Positions 17,983 through 26,003 are shown, numbered from the stretch's first letter. The stretch: 64,000 nucleotides of DNA from Halobacillus ihumii (GCF_902726645.1 NZ_CACVAO010000001.1:2419362-2483361); one strand, 5' to 3'. The notes: a model not told the origin generated them from the sequence alone. Numbers and translations: made by a program.

Positions 17983-18432
17983 ATGAAAAGAATTGTAGAA
18001 ACCGTGTTTGTAGTAATCGGATTGCTTATTTATGGAATTACTACTGCTTTGAGCTTTGTTTTCCTCAATATACAGGATAATGAGGGATGGAGAGCAGAAA
18101 TGCAGAGTATGTTGGATTCAGATCCCAACCTCGAACAAGCTCAACTCTCTGTTGATCAAATTATGGAAGGTGTAGCTTCTGTGACTTGGTTGATCATCAT
18201 TTCTGCTTTAGTGGCGATTATCCTGGGAATCCTAGCTATTGTTTTCCTTAAAGGAAATAAGAAGCCGAAACCAGCCGGCATTATCCTGATCATTACAGCT
18301 GTCGTTACAACTGTTGGAACAATCGGGTTTGGATTGTTCGGAGGACTTGCTTTCCTAATTGCCGGAATAGTTGCTTTAGCAAGGAAAGAGAAGAAGCCAT
18401 TGGAAGAGGAGAGCTCTTCTGTAAATTACTAA
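17983..18432 (+). CDS. DUF4064 family small membrane protein
   Basis: A 149-residue protein with four predicted TM segments (about 5-25, 65-90, 97-113, 115-135), a soluble loop between the first two and a charged C-terminus RKEKKPLEEESS. This topology and sequence pattern match DUF4064, whose function is unknown. AAAGGAG lies about ten bases before ATG 17983; the GTG three codons earlier overlaps that site and is rejected. Position suggests a third member of the ABC-2 exporter operon. Confidence 0.78.
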   Translation: MKRIVETVFVVIGLLIYGITTALSFVFLNIQDNEGWRAEMQSMLDSDPNLEQAQLSVDQIMEGVASVTWLIIISALVAIILGILAIVFLKGNKKPKPAGIILIITAVVTTVGTIGFGLFGGLAFLIAGIVALARKEKKPLEEESSSVNY

Positions 18433-18533
18433 TGCATAGGTCCTGTACTGCGGAGAGTCGGTCTTAGCCGAACTTCCTGAATAGGAGAGCAATTTCTCAT
18501 GGTAAATAATTATGTAAATATTTAAAAAGCGGA

Positions 18534-18562
18534 TTGACAGGAGATAATATAGACATTATGAT
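18534..18562 (+). promoter_or_regulatory. Sigma-A promoter of the sfnG riboswitch operon
   Basis: TTGACA at 18534-18539 and TATGAT at 18557-18562 with a 17-bp spacer, about 30 bp upstream of the riboswitch aptamer. Confidence 0.85.
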
Positions 18563-18593
18563 AGGGTCTAATCATTCAATTAAATAACGATTT

Positions 18594-18694
18594 CTTCTTA
18601 TCAAGAGAGGCGGAGGGACTGACCCTATGAAGTCTCGGCAACCAGCGTTTGCATGGTGCCAAATTCAGTGGATTGCATCCGAAGATAAGAAGGT
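18594..18694 (+). ncRNA. SAM-I (S-box) riboswitch aptamer
   Basis: Contains the S-box core: P1 strand CTTCTTATC, AGAGAGGCGGAGGGACTG, the CTCGGCAACC block, GGTGCCAA, and the closing GATAAGAAGG. High SAM favours the downstream terminator, so the operon is on when SAM (methionine/cysteine) is scarce. Placed in front of sulfone-oxidation genes. Confidence 0.96.
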
Positions 18695-18730
18695 CGTGTT
18701 AGTACGGATATTTGCCCGCTGCTATATACG

Positions 18731-18766
18731 CCCTTTCTTGCTTCGTGAAGCAGGAAAGGGTTTTTT
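18731..18766 (+). terminator. Expression-platform terminator of the S-box riboswitch
   Basis: CCCTTTCTTGCTTC pairs with GAAGCAGGAAAGGG around a two-base tip (longer loop in practice), then six T. It lies 170 bp before sfnG. A further perfect inverted repeat, GGCAAAAGGTG...CACCTTTTGCC at 18791-18818, follows; read on the minus strand it ends in TTTTT. Confidence 0.9.
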
Positions 18767-18936
18767 AATTGAATTTTAATTGAATGAAAAAGGCAAAAGG
18801 TGCTGCAACACCTTTTGCCGGGCTGATCATTTAAGTCCTTCCCGCCTAAGGGAAACACGGACATCTACGACCATTATTATTAATGTATCATGGCCGTATT
18901 GTGTCCGTCTACTTTAAGAGAGGAGACGGTTTAATT

Positions 18937-20025
18937 ATGGGAAATTTAAAATTTGCTTATTGGGTTCCAAATGTAAGTGGAGGGTTAGTGGTTTCAAAGC
19001 TGCCTCAGCAAACGGATTGGAGTTTTGAGGCGAATAAAAGATATGCGCAAATTGCTGAGGATTCGAACTATGATTTAGCTTTATTACAGACGAGGTTTTT
19101 TGCAAGCTATGGAGCTGAAAACCAGCTTGAGGCGATTACATTAGCTTCAGCGCTGGCAGCCGTTACAGATCGTTTACAGCTGATCTCTGCAGTTCATCCT
19201 GGTTTATGGCATCCGGCCGTGTATGCGAAAATGTTGTCGACGCTGGATCAAATCAGCGAGGGTAGAGCCGCTGTTAATGTAGTGAGCGGCTGGTTTAAAC
19301 AAGAATTTACTGGATTCGGTGAACCTTGGCTAGAGCATGATGAACGGTACCGCCGTTCGGAAGAATTTATCCGTGTGCTGCGAGAATTCTGGACAAAAGA
19401 AAAAGCTGCGTTTAGCGGGGACTTTTACAAAATAAATGATGCACCATCTAAACCAAAACCTGTTCAAGGAGGCGATCTCCCGATTTTCCAAGGAGGGAAT
19501 TCTTCAGCAGCTAAACAGATGGCAGCGCGTGTCTCAGATTATTACTTTATGAATGGAAATACACTAGAAGGATTTAAAAAGCAAATTGATGAGGTACGTG
19601 AACTGGCACAACAAGAAGGACGCGAGGTCAAATTCGCTGCACATGGTTTTGCGATTGTGAGGGATTCTGAAGAGGAAGCCTATCAACAGTTGAACGATAT
19701 CGTTCATGCTGCAGATGAGGACGCTGTTGAAGGATTTAAGCAATCTGTACAAGAAGCGGGGCAATCCACACAGGATAAGCAAGGCATGTGGGCTGATTCC
19801 AGCTATGAAGATCTGGTGCAATATAATGATGGCTTCAAGACAGGATTGATTGGTACCGCTGAACAGGTAGCGAATCAAATCATCGAGTTGAAGAAGATCG
19901 GGGTGGACCTGATTCTTACCGCACACTTTCATTATGAACAAGATCTTGAGCGCTTTGGAAAAGAAGTGATTCCGCTTGTGAAAGAGAAGGAAGCAAAGCT
20001 TAAAGCTGAAGGAGTTCTGGCATGA
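18937..20025 (+). CDS. sfnG: FMNH2-dependent dimethylsulfone monooxygenase
   Basis: Oxidises dimethylsulfone to methanesulfinate with reduced flavin and oxygen, opening a route to sulfur from methylated sulfur compounds. The 362-residue bacterial luciferase-fold protein begins KFAYWVPNVSGGLVVS, the hallmark SfnG N-terminus, and contains NVVSGWFKQEF and IFQGGNSSAAKQMAA flavin-site motifs. ATG 18937 has AGAGGAGA upstream. It overlaps the FMN reductase by 4 bp and is controlled by a SAM-I riboswitch. Other LLM-class sulfur monooxygenases are the alternative, but the N-terminal match is strong. Confidence 0.9.
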   Translation: MGNLKFAYWVPNVSGGLVVSKLPQQTDWSFEANKRYAQIAEDSNYDLALLQTRFFASYGAENQLEAITLASALAAVTDRLQLISAVHPGLWHPAVYAKMLSTLDQISEGRAAVNVVSGWFKQEFTGFGEPWLEHDERYRRSEEFIRVLREFWTKEKAAFSGDFYKINDAPSKPKPVQGGDLPIFQGGNSSAAKQMAARVSDYYFMNGNTLEGFKKQIDEVRELAQQEGREVKFAAHGFAIVRDSEEEAYQQLNDIVHAADEDAVEGFKQSVQEAGQSTQDKQGMWADSSYEDLVQYNDGFKTGLIGTAEQVANQIIELKKIGVDLILTAHFHYEQDLERFGKEVIPLVKEKEAKLKAEGVLA

Positions 20026-20612
20026 AGGTATTAGGCTTGTCGGGAAGTGTGACGTTGAGTTCGAAGACGTGGGTTTCCGTTAAACAAGCTATTGAAGCGG
20101 CTAAAGAAGCTCTTCCTGATGCTGAAACAGAGCTTGTGCATCTCGGTGAATACGATACGGTGCTATGTGATGGACGTGATCCCTCATTATATGAAGGAGA
20201 TACAAAAGCACTCATAGACTTAATTGTTGAAGCTGATGCACTGATCATTGGAACGCCTGTCTATCGCGCTTCATTGACAGGGGCTTTGAAAAACGTTTTT
20301 GACTTAATACCGAACGATTCGTTAAGAGGAAAGGCAATTGGTTTTATTGCGTCTGGAGGCAGCTATCACCATTATTTAGTGATCGACCATCAGCTGAATC
20401 CGCTTGCTAATTATTTCCGTGCCCATGTTATACCAGGCGGAGTGTATGTTCATAATGGTCATTTTAGTGAAGGGGAACTGGTGGATGAAGATGTCAAAGG
20501 CCGTTTATATCAATTGGGTAAGGCAGCTGTTCAATTAACGGATAACCTTCAAAATAAGGATCTTGAGATTCAACAGCCTTCGATTCCAAGGCGAAAGCTG
20601 CACCAAACTTAA
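20022..20612 (+). CDS. NAD(P)H-dependent FMN reductase (MsuE/SsuE family)
   Basis: Supplies reduced FMN to the monooxygenase encoded just upstream. A 196-residue flavodoxin-like protein with the family opening GLSGSVTLSSKT, GTPVYRASLTGALKNVFD and an internal IGFIASGGSYHHYL. The ATG overlaps the sfnG stop in ATGA, so the two are made together. It is the last gene of the riboswitch operon; a terminator follows the stop immediately. Confidence 0.88.
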   Translation: MKVLGLSGSVTLSSKTWVSVKQAIEAAKEALPDAETELVHLGEYDTVLCDGRDPSLYEGDTKALIDLIVEADALIIGTPVYRASLTGALKNVFDLIPNDSLRGKAIGFIASGGSYHHYLVIDHQLNPLANYFRAHVIPGGVYVHNGHFSEGELVDEDVKGRLYQLGKAAVQLTDNLQNKDLEIQQPSIPRRKLHQT

Positions 20613-20648
20613 AAAGAAGTGCTGGACTCATGCCAGCACTTCTTTTTT
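20613..20648. terminator. Bidirectional terminator between convergent genes
   Basis: AAAGAAGTGCTGG pairs with CCAGCACTTCTTT around a seven-base loop, followed by more T on the plus strand and A-run on the other side. It serves the FMN reductase and the convergent zinc-finger microprotein. Confidence 0.9.
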
Positions 20649-20649
20649 T

Positions 20650-20826
20650 CTAATCTAAAATACGGTTTGTCTCATCTACATCGGCTGGCTGTCGATTAAC
20701 TACGTTTGTACCCTGAGGCATAAATCCATCACCATTACAAATTTTACAAGTATAATGCCATTCTTCATCGTCCATAAGCAGTCCCCGACCATCACACGCT
20801 AGACAAGCCTGATCTCTACTGGGCAC
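20650..20826 (-). CDS. Small DnaJ-like zinc-finger protein, 58 residues
   Basis: GTG-initiated with AAGGAGGGG eight bases upstream. The product has two CxxCxGxG-type knuckles (CLACDGRG and CKICNGDG) separated by 12 residues, one zinc site of the DnaJ cysteine-rich domain, followed by a polar tail. Too short for a DnaJ; probably a free-standing zinc-binding adaptor. Function unknown. The motif, RBS and terminator together make this a real gene. Confidence 0.78.
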   Translation of the reverse strand: MPSRDQACLACDGRGLLMDDEEWHYTCKICNGDGFMPQGTNVVNRQPADVDETNRILD

Positions 20827-20959
20827 AGGATCCCCTCCTTGATAAGGATATTGTAATTAGTAATGTGCGCTTCTAGTCCCAAAAATATACCCAAGGAGAT
20901 AAAATAGGTTATCCGTTTCGGGAAATCGGGTATAGCAGAAGAATTGGAGGGTGAGATCT

Positions 20960-21853
20960 ATGGCTAATGAAGATAAACATGAACAGGATATTACATCTAG
21001 CGGGCCCGTTGATCGCCCAAGCCGTCAGTTCTATATTCCTTCCCAAATTATCGAAGAATTTGGGGAAAAGGGAAGAGATCATTTAAATAAACCATTTAGT
21101 GGTCAGTTTCTACTGGCTATGACGGCGGGGTCGTTTATGACCTTTGGAGCTGTCTTTTCCATCCTATTAGCAGTAGGCGTGGAAACAAAGGGTATCTACC
21201 ACTTACTGTCTGGATTAGGATTCGCAGCAGGTTATGCGATGGTATTTATTTCAGGAGCCGTGCTGTTCACGGAAATTAACGTTCTCCTGCCATCCTACTT
21301 GTTTAATAAAGCCAATCTTATGAAAAAAAGTATCTATCGCTTCTGGGCCGCTACTTATATTGGCAACATTATTGGTGCTTTCTCAGTTGCGGTATTAATT
21401 CAAATGTCAGGCTCACTCGCACCAGAGTTTTATTCAGAGCTTTCGATGTATTTGGATCATAAAATGAAGTTTTTAGACCATGGCGTGAAAGGTTGGTTTG
21501 AAGTGGTTATATCAGGGATATTGGCCAACTGGCTCATCGGCATGGCAGCTTTTTTGACGACTGCAGCACGGGATTTTACCGGTAAAGTTCTAGGAACTAT
21601 GCTTCCGGTAGTTTTATTCGTTGCAGGTAACTTCCAGCACAGTGCTGCCAATATGGGATACTTTAGTATGGGGGTTCTGGCTTCAGATCAATATACTTGG
21701 TATCAATATATACTGTTTAATCTTATACCGGCGAGTATTGGCAACCTAATTGGCGGTGCCATACTGGTATCACTATTATTTTCTTACGCATACAAGGAAG
21801 ATATCCAAACTTCTTTAGGACAAGGTAAACAAAAAAAGAAACAAAATCATTAA
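20960..21853 (+). CDS. Formate/nitrite transporter (FNT) family channel
   Basis: A 297-residue pentameric channel subunit with six TM segments moving small monovalent anions such as formate, nitrite or hydrosulfide. NFQHSAANMGYFSMGVL corresponds to the family motif with the central histidine. The cytosolic N-terminus is about 45 residues, longer than in FocA or NirC. ATG 20960 follows GGAGGGTGA. It is monocistronic; the substrate cannot be assigned, though a sulfide role would fit the sulfur genes just upstream. Confidence 0.88.
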   Translation: MANEDKHEQDITSSGPVDRPSRQFYIPSQIIEEFGEKGRDHLNKPFSGQFLLAMTAGSFMTFGAVFSILLAVGVETKGIYHLLSGLGFAAGYAMVFISGAVLFTEINVLLPSYLFNKANLMKKSIYRFWAATYIGNIIGAFSVAVLIQMSGSLAPEFYSELSMYLDHKMKFLDHGVKGWFEVVISGILANWLIGMAAFLTTAARDFTGKVLGTMLPVVLFVAGNFQHSAANMGYFSMGVLASDQYTWYQYILFNLIPASIGNLIGGAILVSLLFSYAYKEDIQTSLGQGKQKKKQNH

Positions 21854-21868
21854 AGTTTTTCATAAACT

Positions 21869-22115
21869 GAGGCTGGGACAAAACTGAATTAAGCATCAAA
21901 TAATCCGAACGATTCGTTCGGATTATTTGTGTGCAAGAAAGGATTTCTGATTCGCTCCGTCAAAACACTTCGCTTTCCGTGGGCGGCTGTTGAGCCTCCT
22001 TGTGCTGGCGCACAAGGAGGTCTCACCTAGGCCTGTCCTCCCACAGGAGTCTACGTATTTTGACTACGCTAATGACTGCATTTATACTATTCATCTTTTT
22101 ATCGTTCGCTTTTTG
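21869..22115. repeat. Dispersed compound repeat, copy 2
   Basis: Left end GAGGCTGGGACAAAA, then a perfect hairpin ATAATCCGAAC/GTTCGGATTAT (21900-21926), GTGTGCAAGAAAGGATT, a GC-rich module (about 21969-22055) with several small inverted repeats (CCTCCTTGTG...CACAAGGAGG, CTCCCACAGGAG) and TTTATACTATTCA. Similar compound repeats are scattered in many Bacillaceae genomes as I recall. It fills the gap between the FNT channel and catalase genes; no gene seen. Confidence 0.8.
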
Positions 22116-22166
22116 AAATCATTACTTTACTTATGTCTTAGCCTCTTATGGTTTGATTTAAAATGG

Positions 22167-23630
22167 TTAAGCCTTTTGAGGAACCTGCAAACCTAAGCCT
22201 TGGGCTACTCGTGTTCCGTATTCAGGGTCTGCTTTGTAGAAATGCTCAATCTGGCGAAGTTTCACTTCATCTCTTTCTACAGGTTTCATGGAATCAACAA
22301 CGTTCTGAACGAGACGAGTTTGTTCTTCTTCACTGAGCAAACGGTAAAGATCTCCGGCCTGAGTGTAATGGTCATCATGGTCATAACTCACACTGTCCGC
22401 GAGTCCAGAAACTTCATAGGCAGCTTGTTTGTTTTCAGACTGTTCAGCAGGTCCTCCGAGGCTGTTCGGCTCATAATTCGGCGCACCGCCTCCGTTGCCA
22501 TCAAAACGCATAAAGCCATCTCGCTGATAATTGTGCACCTGAGCTCTCGGACGGTTAACAGGAAGTGCTTCATGGTTTGCTCCAACACGATAGCGGTGTG
22601 CGTCAGAGTATGCAAACAATCGGCCTTGAAGCATCTTGTCAGGAGAGACCTCAATTCCAGGTACTAGTGCACCAGGTGAAAGAGTTGCCTGTTCTACTTC
22701 TGCAAAGTAATTCTCAGGGTTCTGATCAAGAACCATACGACCCACCTCAATAAGAGGATAATCTTTTTGTGACCATACTTTCGTTACATCAAATGGGTCA
22801 AAGCGATACGTGTTTGCATCCTCAATCGGCATGATTTGAACATATAGCTTCCATGCAGGATAGTCGCCATTTTCAATCGCTGCATACAAGTCTTGTGTAT
22901 GGAAATCAGGATTTTCTCCAGCTAGACGTGCGCCAGTAGCCTCGTCCATATTTTTTACTCCTTGTTCTGTTCTAAAGTGGTATTTCACCCAAACAGAATC
23001 GCCATCAGCATTTGTCCATTTGAACGTATGGCTGCTGTAACCATGCATATGTCTAAACGTAGCCGGAATACCGCGGTCAGAATGAAGTACTGTCACCTGA
23101 TGCAGCGATTCCGGTGAAAGCGAGAAGAAATCCCAGACTGCATTTGGATCTTTCAGGTTCGTGGCTGGATTCCTCTTTTGCGTGTGAATAAAGTCCGGGA
23201 ATTTAATAGCATCTCTTAGGAAAAAGACTGGTGTATTGTTCCCGACCATGTCGTAGTTGCCATCCTCTGTATAAAACTTTAGTGCAAATCCGCGAGGGTC
23301 ACGTACGGAATCAGCAGAGCCTTTCTCGCCGGCAACTGTTGAAAATCGGGCAAACATTGGAGTACGTTTGCCGACCTCGTCCAAGAACTTGGCCTTCGTG
23401 TAGGCAGTTACATCATTGGTCACTTCAAAATACCCGTGAGCTCCTGCGCCTTTGGCATGGACAACGCGTTCAGGAACACGTTCGCGATTAAAGTGAGCCA
23501 GTTTTTCTAATAAATGTACATCTTGTATTAAAGTGGGCCCTCGTGACCCAGCTGTGATGGAGTTCTGGTTGTCACCGACGGGTGCGCCGGCGTTGTTTGT
23601 TAAATGTGGTTTGCGATTATGATCTGTCAT
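22167..23630 (-). CDS. katA: Heme catalase
   Basis: Breaks down hydrogen peroxide to water and oxygen in the cytoplasm. The 487-residue small-subunit monofunctional catalase has catalytic His58 in [13 protein letters not shown], distal Asn in [12 protein letters not shown], and the proximal heme tyrosine in [23 protein letters not shown] precedes the ATG. A PerR box lies 72-86 bp upstream, so induction by peroxide is expected as for Bacillus subtilis katA. The gene is monocistronic and looks intact. Confidence 0.97.
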   Translation of the reverse strand: MTDHNRKPHLTNNAGAPVGDNQNSITAGSRGPTLIQDVHLLEKLAHFNRERVPERVVHAKGAGAHGYFEVTNDVTAYTKAKFLDEVGKRTPMFARFSTVAGEKGSADSVRDPRGFALKFYTEDGNYDMVGNNTPVFFLRDAIKFPDFIHTQKRNPATNLKDPNAVWDFFSLSPESLHQVTVLHSDRGIPATFRHMHGYSSHTFKWTNADGDSVWVKYHFRTEQGVKNMDEATGARLAGENPDFHTQDLYAAIENGDYPAWKLYVQIMPIEDANTYRFDPFDVTKVWSQKDYPLIEVGRMVLDQNPENYFAEVEQATLSPGALVPGIEVSPDKMLQGRLFAYSDAHRYRVGANHEALPVNRPRAQVHNYQRDGFMRFDGNGGGAPNYEPNSLGGPAEQSENKQAAYEVSGLADSVSYDHDDHYTQAGDLYRLLSEEEQTRLVQNVVDSMKPVERDEVKLRQIEHFYKADPEYGTRVAQGLGLQVPQKA

Positions 23631-23701
23631 TACTTCGGTCCCCTTTCAACATTTACTACACTAATTATTATAATGTAAATTTAATAAAAATCAATATTTA
23701 T

Positions 23702-23716
23702 TTATAATAATTTTAA
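23702..23716 (-). promoter_or_regulatory. PerR box upstream of katA
   Basis: TTATAATAATTTTAA matches the PerR consensus TTATAATnATTATAA at all but one of its 14 fixed positions. It lies in the very AT-rich region upstream of katA, at the distance expected for promoter overlap. AT-richness makes chance matches possible; the gene context supports it. Confidence 0.75.
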
Positions 23717-23879
23717 ATAAAGAGCTGATTAGATTAGCGAAAGGTATTTATGCAAGGTTTTTGAAAGTAATGTGGAAAAAATTGATAAGTAACCTAGCCT
23801 CCCAAGGTGTGTTTACTATCAATTAATCTTGTGTATTTTCAATTATATATAAAGGTTGTTCATAAGAGAAATAAAGTGC

Positions 23880-24350
23880 CTATTCAAATAATAAAACCTC
23901 CGGGTCCTTGTTATAAGTATGAACGAGCATAGCATGAAGTTGTCCGCGATGGTGGTACATATGCGCAATAATTTCGAGGAGCCATTCAAAACGTGTGTAG
24001 GTAACTCCCCACCAGGAAGTCGTTTGTGTGAATAATTCTTTTTCCGAGTAACTATCAAATTGCTCTTTTAGTAATGAGAAATGTTCATATAAGGCTTCTG
24101 AAATTTCGCTCTTTGTCGTTAATGTAATAGAACTGTACAAGGTAATCATGTCTTCTTCGGAGGATTCCTCCAATACTTTACCATCAGCGATTGGGATCAT
24201 AGCTAAATGTGCAAGGGTTTCACCGACTGAGAACTTACCCTGCGTAGGTCGAAAGGTCAAATCTTCTTCTGATAACTGCCCAATAATTTCAGAAAGGGAA
24301 GCAATGACAACTTCTAATTGATGAAAAGCATTTTGACAATATATATTCAT
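23880..24350 (-). CDS. DinB/YfiT-like putative metal-dependent protein
   Basis: A 156-residue four-helix bundle protein. The N-terminal NAFHQLEVVIASL, a first histidine in GETLAHLAMIP and the C-terminal HMYHHRGQLHAML provide the usual three-histidine metal site of the DinB superfamily. Members include bacillithiol S-transferase and DNA-damage-inducible proteins, but the activity here is unassigned. AAAAGGGG precedes ATG 24350. Monocistronic, divergent in function from its neighbours. Confidence 0.85.
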   Translation of the reverse strand: MNIYCQNAFHQLEVVIASLSEIIGQLSEEDLTFRPTQGKFSVGETLAHLAMIPIADGKVLEESSEEDMITLYSSITLTTKSEISEALYEHFSLLKEQFDSYSEKELFTQTTSWWGVTYTRFEWLLEIIAHMYHHRGQLHAMLVHTYNKDPEVLLFE

Positions 24351-24438
24351 GGGAGAACCCCTTTTGATAGATAGTGTAAATTTATATTTCTATATGTACC
24401 TGGTAAGTTCCTACCTCATTGTAAAAATATTCATTAAA

Positions 24439-24470
24439 AAGAGGCTGCCGATTGTTCGGTCAGCCTCGCT
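24439..24470 (-). terminator. Terminator of the receptor-peptide operon
   Basis: Read on the minus strand, GAGGCTG...CAGCCTC forms a stem around about 13 loop bases and is followed by TTTTT. It lies 10 bp after the peptide gene stop. Confidence 0.85.
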
Positions 24471-24479
24471 CTAATGATA

Positions 24480-24692
24480 TTAACCCATTCCAGGATCACC
24501 TGGATCTACATATGACGGCCCCTCCGTCGCTGTAAGTTCAATAGAACCCATTCCTGGGTCACCTGGATCTACTGCTAACTCGATCGATCCCATACCAGGA
24601 TCACCGGGATCATATACAAAAGCACTGTAACCTGAACCGAAAGCACCCAATAAAACCAACGTTAAAAATGAAACAGAAAGTATCTTTTTCAT
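24480..24692 (-). CDS. Secreted signalling-peptide precursor with three DPGDPGMG repeats
   Basis: A 70-residue pre-peptide. Residues 1-24 form a Sec signal peptide (two Lys, hydrophobic core, cleavage expected after GSGYSA). The remainder contains DPGDPGMG three times (about residues 28-35, 43-50 and 63-70); two copies are followed by SIEL and the last is the exact C-terminus. AGGAGG lies within the last codons of the receptor gene and the ATG follows its stop by four bases, so translation is coupled. The layout is that of Phr or AimP pheromone genes. By analogy an exported precursor is trimmed to a 5-8 residue peptide and re-imported; length and identity of the mature form are inference. Confidence 0.8.
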   Translation of the reverse strand: MKKILSVSFLTLVLLGAFGSGYSAFVYDPGDPGMGSIELAVDPGDPGMGSIELTATEGPSYVDPGDPGMG

Positions 24693-24696
24693 AAAG

Positions 24697-25734
24697 TTAT
24701 TCCTCCTGATTGGTGTGATGGATTCGCTCCAAATAGTAAAGAGGCAATTGGGCAAAAAAATGATCGCCGTATTCCTGAATGAACCTATTATGGGCTCGCT
24801 TTAGCATTATTCGATCTTCCCTTGCCAGGCCTAAATAGCTTTCTTGGAACGGTGTTAATACAGATAGCTTTGAAAGAATGGACTCTGCCTTGTTTCGATC
24901 ATTATTAGCAATAGCTAAATGAGCTGTCTCAACTGGGTCAGGCGTTGTAATGTTTAGTGTTCTTTTGTGAAAAGCTGAGATAAAAGGGATCGTATAATTT
25001 TGAATCGATGTAATAACCTTATTTAATTGATTTTCGCGGGCAATGCTAAGTCCTGCATAAGCATAGCCGATTGATAAATCGTAATCTTCGTAGAGGTGGC
25101 ATAGCGCCAAGTTGTGGTTCATGCCACTTTGTTTCCGTGGTGAAAGGTCTGTGTTAAGAACTTTATAAATATACTTTTTAGCTAAAAGAATGTTATTGGT
25201 CTTCCAATAGTGCTGAAAAAGTAGTTCATCAAATCTCAATTTCATATAGTAGTAGAATAAAGGTTCATTAACGTGCAAGAGGGCATCATAGCACTCATCT
25301 ACATATTTATCTAATCCTGTGTACTGTTTACTATCATAGTAAGCATAGACTAAGGTGAATAAATGAAGACATCTCAAGGATGGGTGACTGAAGGAAAGTG
25401 TCTGCAGCCATTCTAAATCTTCATTAGTCAAGGGCTTTGAGTAACGAGTTAATAGAATCTGATATAACAAAGGAACTTCAGAATTATCCTGAGTAGTAGA
25501 GAGAGCTTCATCCAATTCCCGGAAATAGTCGTTCATATAGAGAAATTCATAACTTGCCAGCTTGTCTTCTGTCTTAACATGCGCGCTTGAAAGACAATAG
25601 TTCTTCGTAGCTTCAGCAGCTTCTTTACTCGAAGTGTGTCTAAGCTGATCATGATAGACTTGGTAAATTGTCGACACTTCGTTCATATGGGCTTGGCTTA
25701 ATCTACTAGGTTCAATAACCTTATGACTTACCAT
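24697..25734 (-). CDS. AimR-like TPR peptide receptor lacking a DNA-binding domain
   Basis: A 345-residue all-helical protein. From about residue 45 it follows AimR arbitrium receptors as I recall them: KNYCLSSAHVKT then FLYMNDYFRELDEAL, a central YAYAGLSIARENQLNKV, ETAHLAIANNDRNKAESIL and a C-terminal HFFAQLPLYYLERI. Only about 16 residues precede the first shared helix, so the N-terminal helix-turn-helix of phage AimR is absent; an in-frame stop (TGA) just before the start rules out a hidden extension. ATG 25734 has GAGGG upstream. It may act by protein binding, as Rap proteins do. Followed by its likely cognate peptide gene. A Rap-like origin is the alternative. Confidence 0.7.
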   Translation of the reverse strand: MVSHKVIEPSRLSQAHMNEVSTIYQVYHDQLRHTSSKEAAEATKNYCLSSAHVKTEDKLASYEFLYMNDYFRELDEALSTTQDNSEVPLLYQILLTRYSKPLTNEDLEWLQTLSFSHPSLRCLHLFTLVYAYYDSKQYTGLDKYVDECYDALLHVNEPLFYYYMKLRFDELLFQHYWKTNNILLAKKYIYKVLNTDLSPRKQSGMNHNLALCHLYEDYDLSIGYAYAGLSIARENQLNKVITSIQNYTIPFISAFHKRTLNITTPDPVETAHLAIANNDRNKAESILSKLSVLTPFQESYLGLAREDRIMLKRAHNRFIQEYGDHFFAQLPLYYLERIHHTNQEE

Positions 25735-25778
25735 GATAATCCCTCAACCTTTCTCTACTATAGGTTTAGTATAAAACT

Positions 25779-25807
25779 ATTATTTACCATTACAAGTGAT
25801 TTGACAA
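25779..25807 (-). promoter_or_regulatory. Promoter of the AimR-like receptor operon
   Basis: On the minus strand TTGTCA (25807-25802), 17 bp, AATAAT (25784-25779); each hexamer has five of six consensus bases. A plus-strand TTGACA overlaps the same -35 bases. Confidence 0.6.
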
Positions 25808-25857
25808 TACAACAGAAAACTTCCTAATAAACGACAATATTCCCTGGGAAATAAGGA

Positions 25858-26003
25858 TTGACTCTAACGTAACGTTAAAGATAACTGTAAGTAGGAATAG
25901 ATTTTTGTTGGAGAAAAAATCAGAATGAAGTCGAATGGCTGCTACGTTCATATAGATCATAGTTTATAGCAAAAATATAAATCCCGCCATAAAGGGGTTT
26001 TTT
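25858..26003 (+). other. Divergent mini-transcription unit opposite the AimR-like gene
   Basis: Contains in order TTGACT (25858), the 13-bp perfect palindrome TAACGTAACGTTA (25865-25877), a possible -10 GATAAC (25880), GGAG (25910-25913), a 14-codon frame at 25925-25969 encoding MKSNGCYVHIDHSL, and a short stem with T-run (AAATCCC...GGGGTTTTTT, 25979-26003). It could be a small RNA or a leader peptide gene. Only the arrangement supports it; the rest of the intergenic region to 26070 holds one more hairpin (26043-26062, TGTCGAAT/ATTCGACA). Confidence 0.4.

Noticed and set aside
18625..18864. Minus-strand reading frame of 79 codons
   Set aside because: It is the complement of the SAM riboswitch and its terminator, with no RBS and no protein-like composition.
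22388..22667. Overlapping frames on both strands within katA
   Set aside because: They follow codon positions of the catalase gene and lack RBSs; catalase motifs are continuous through the region.
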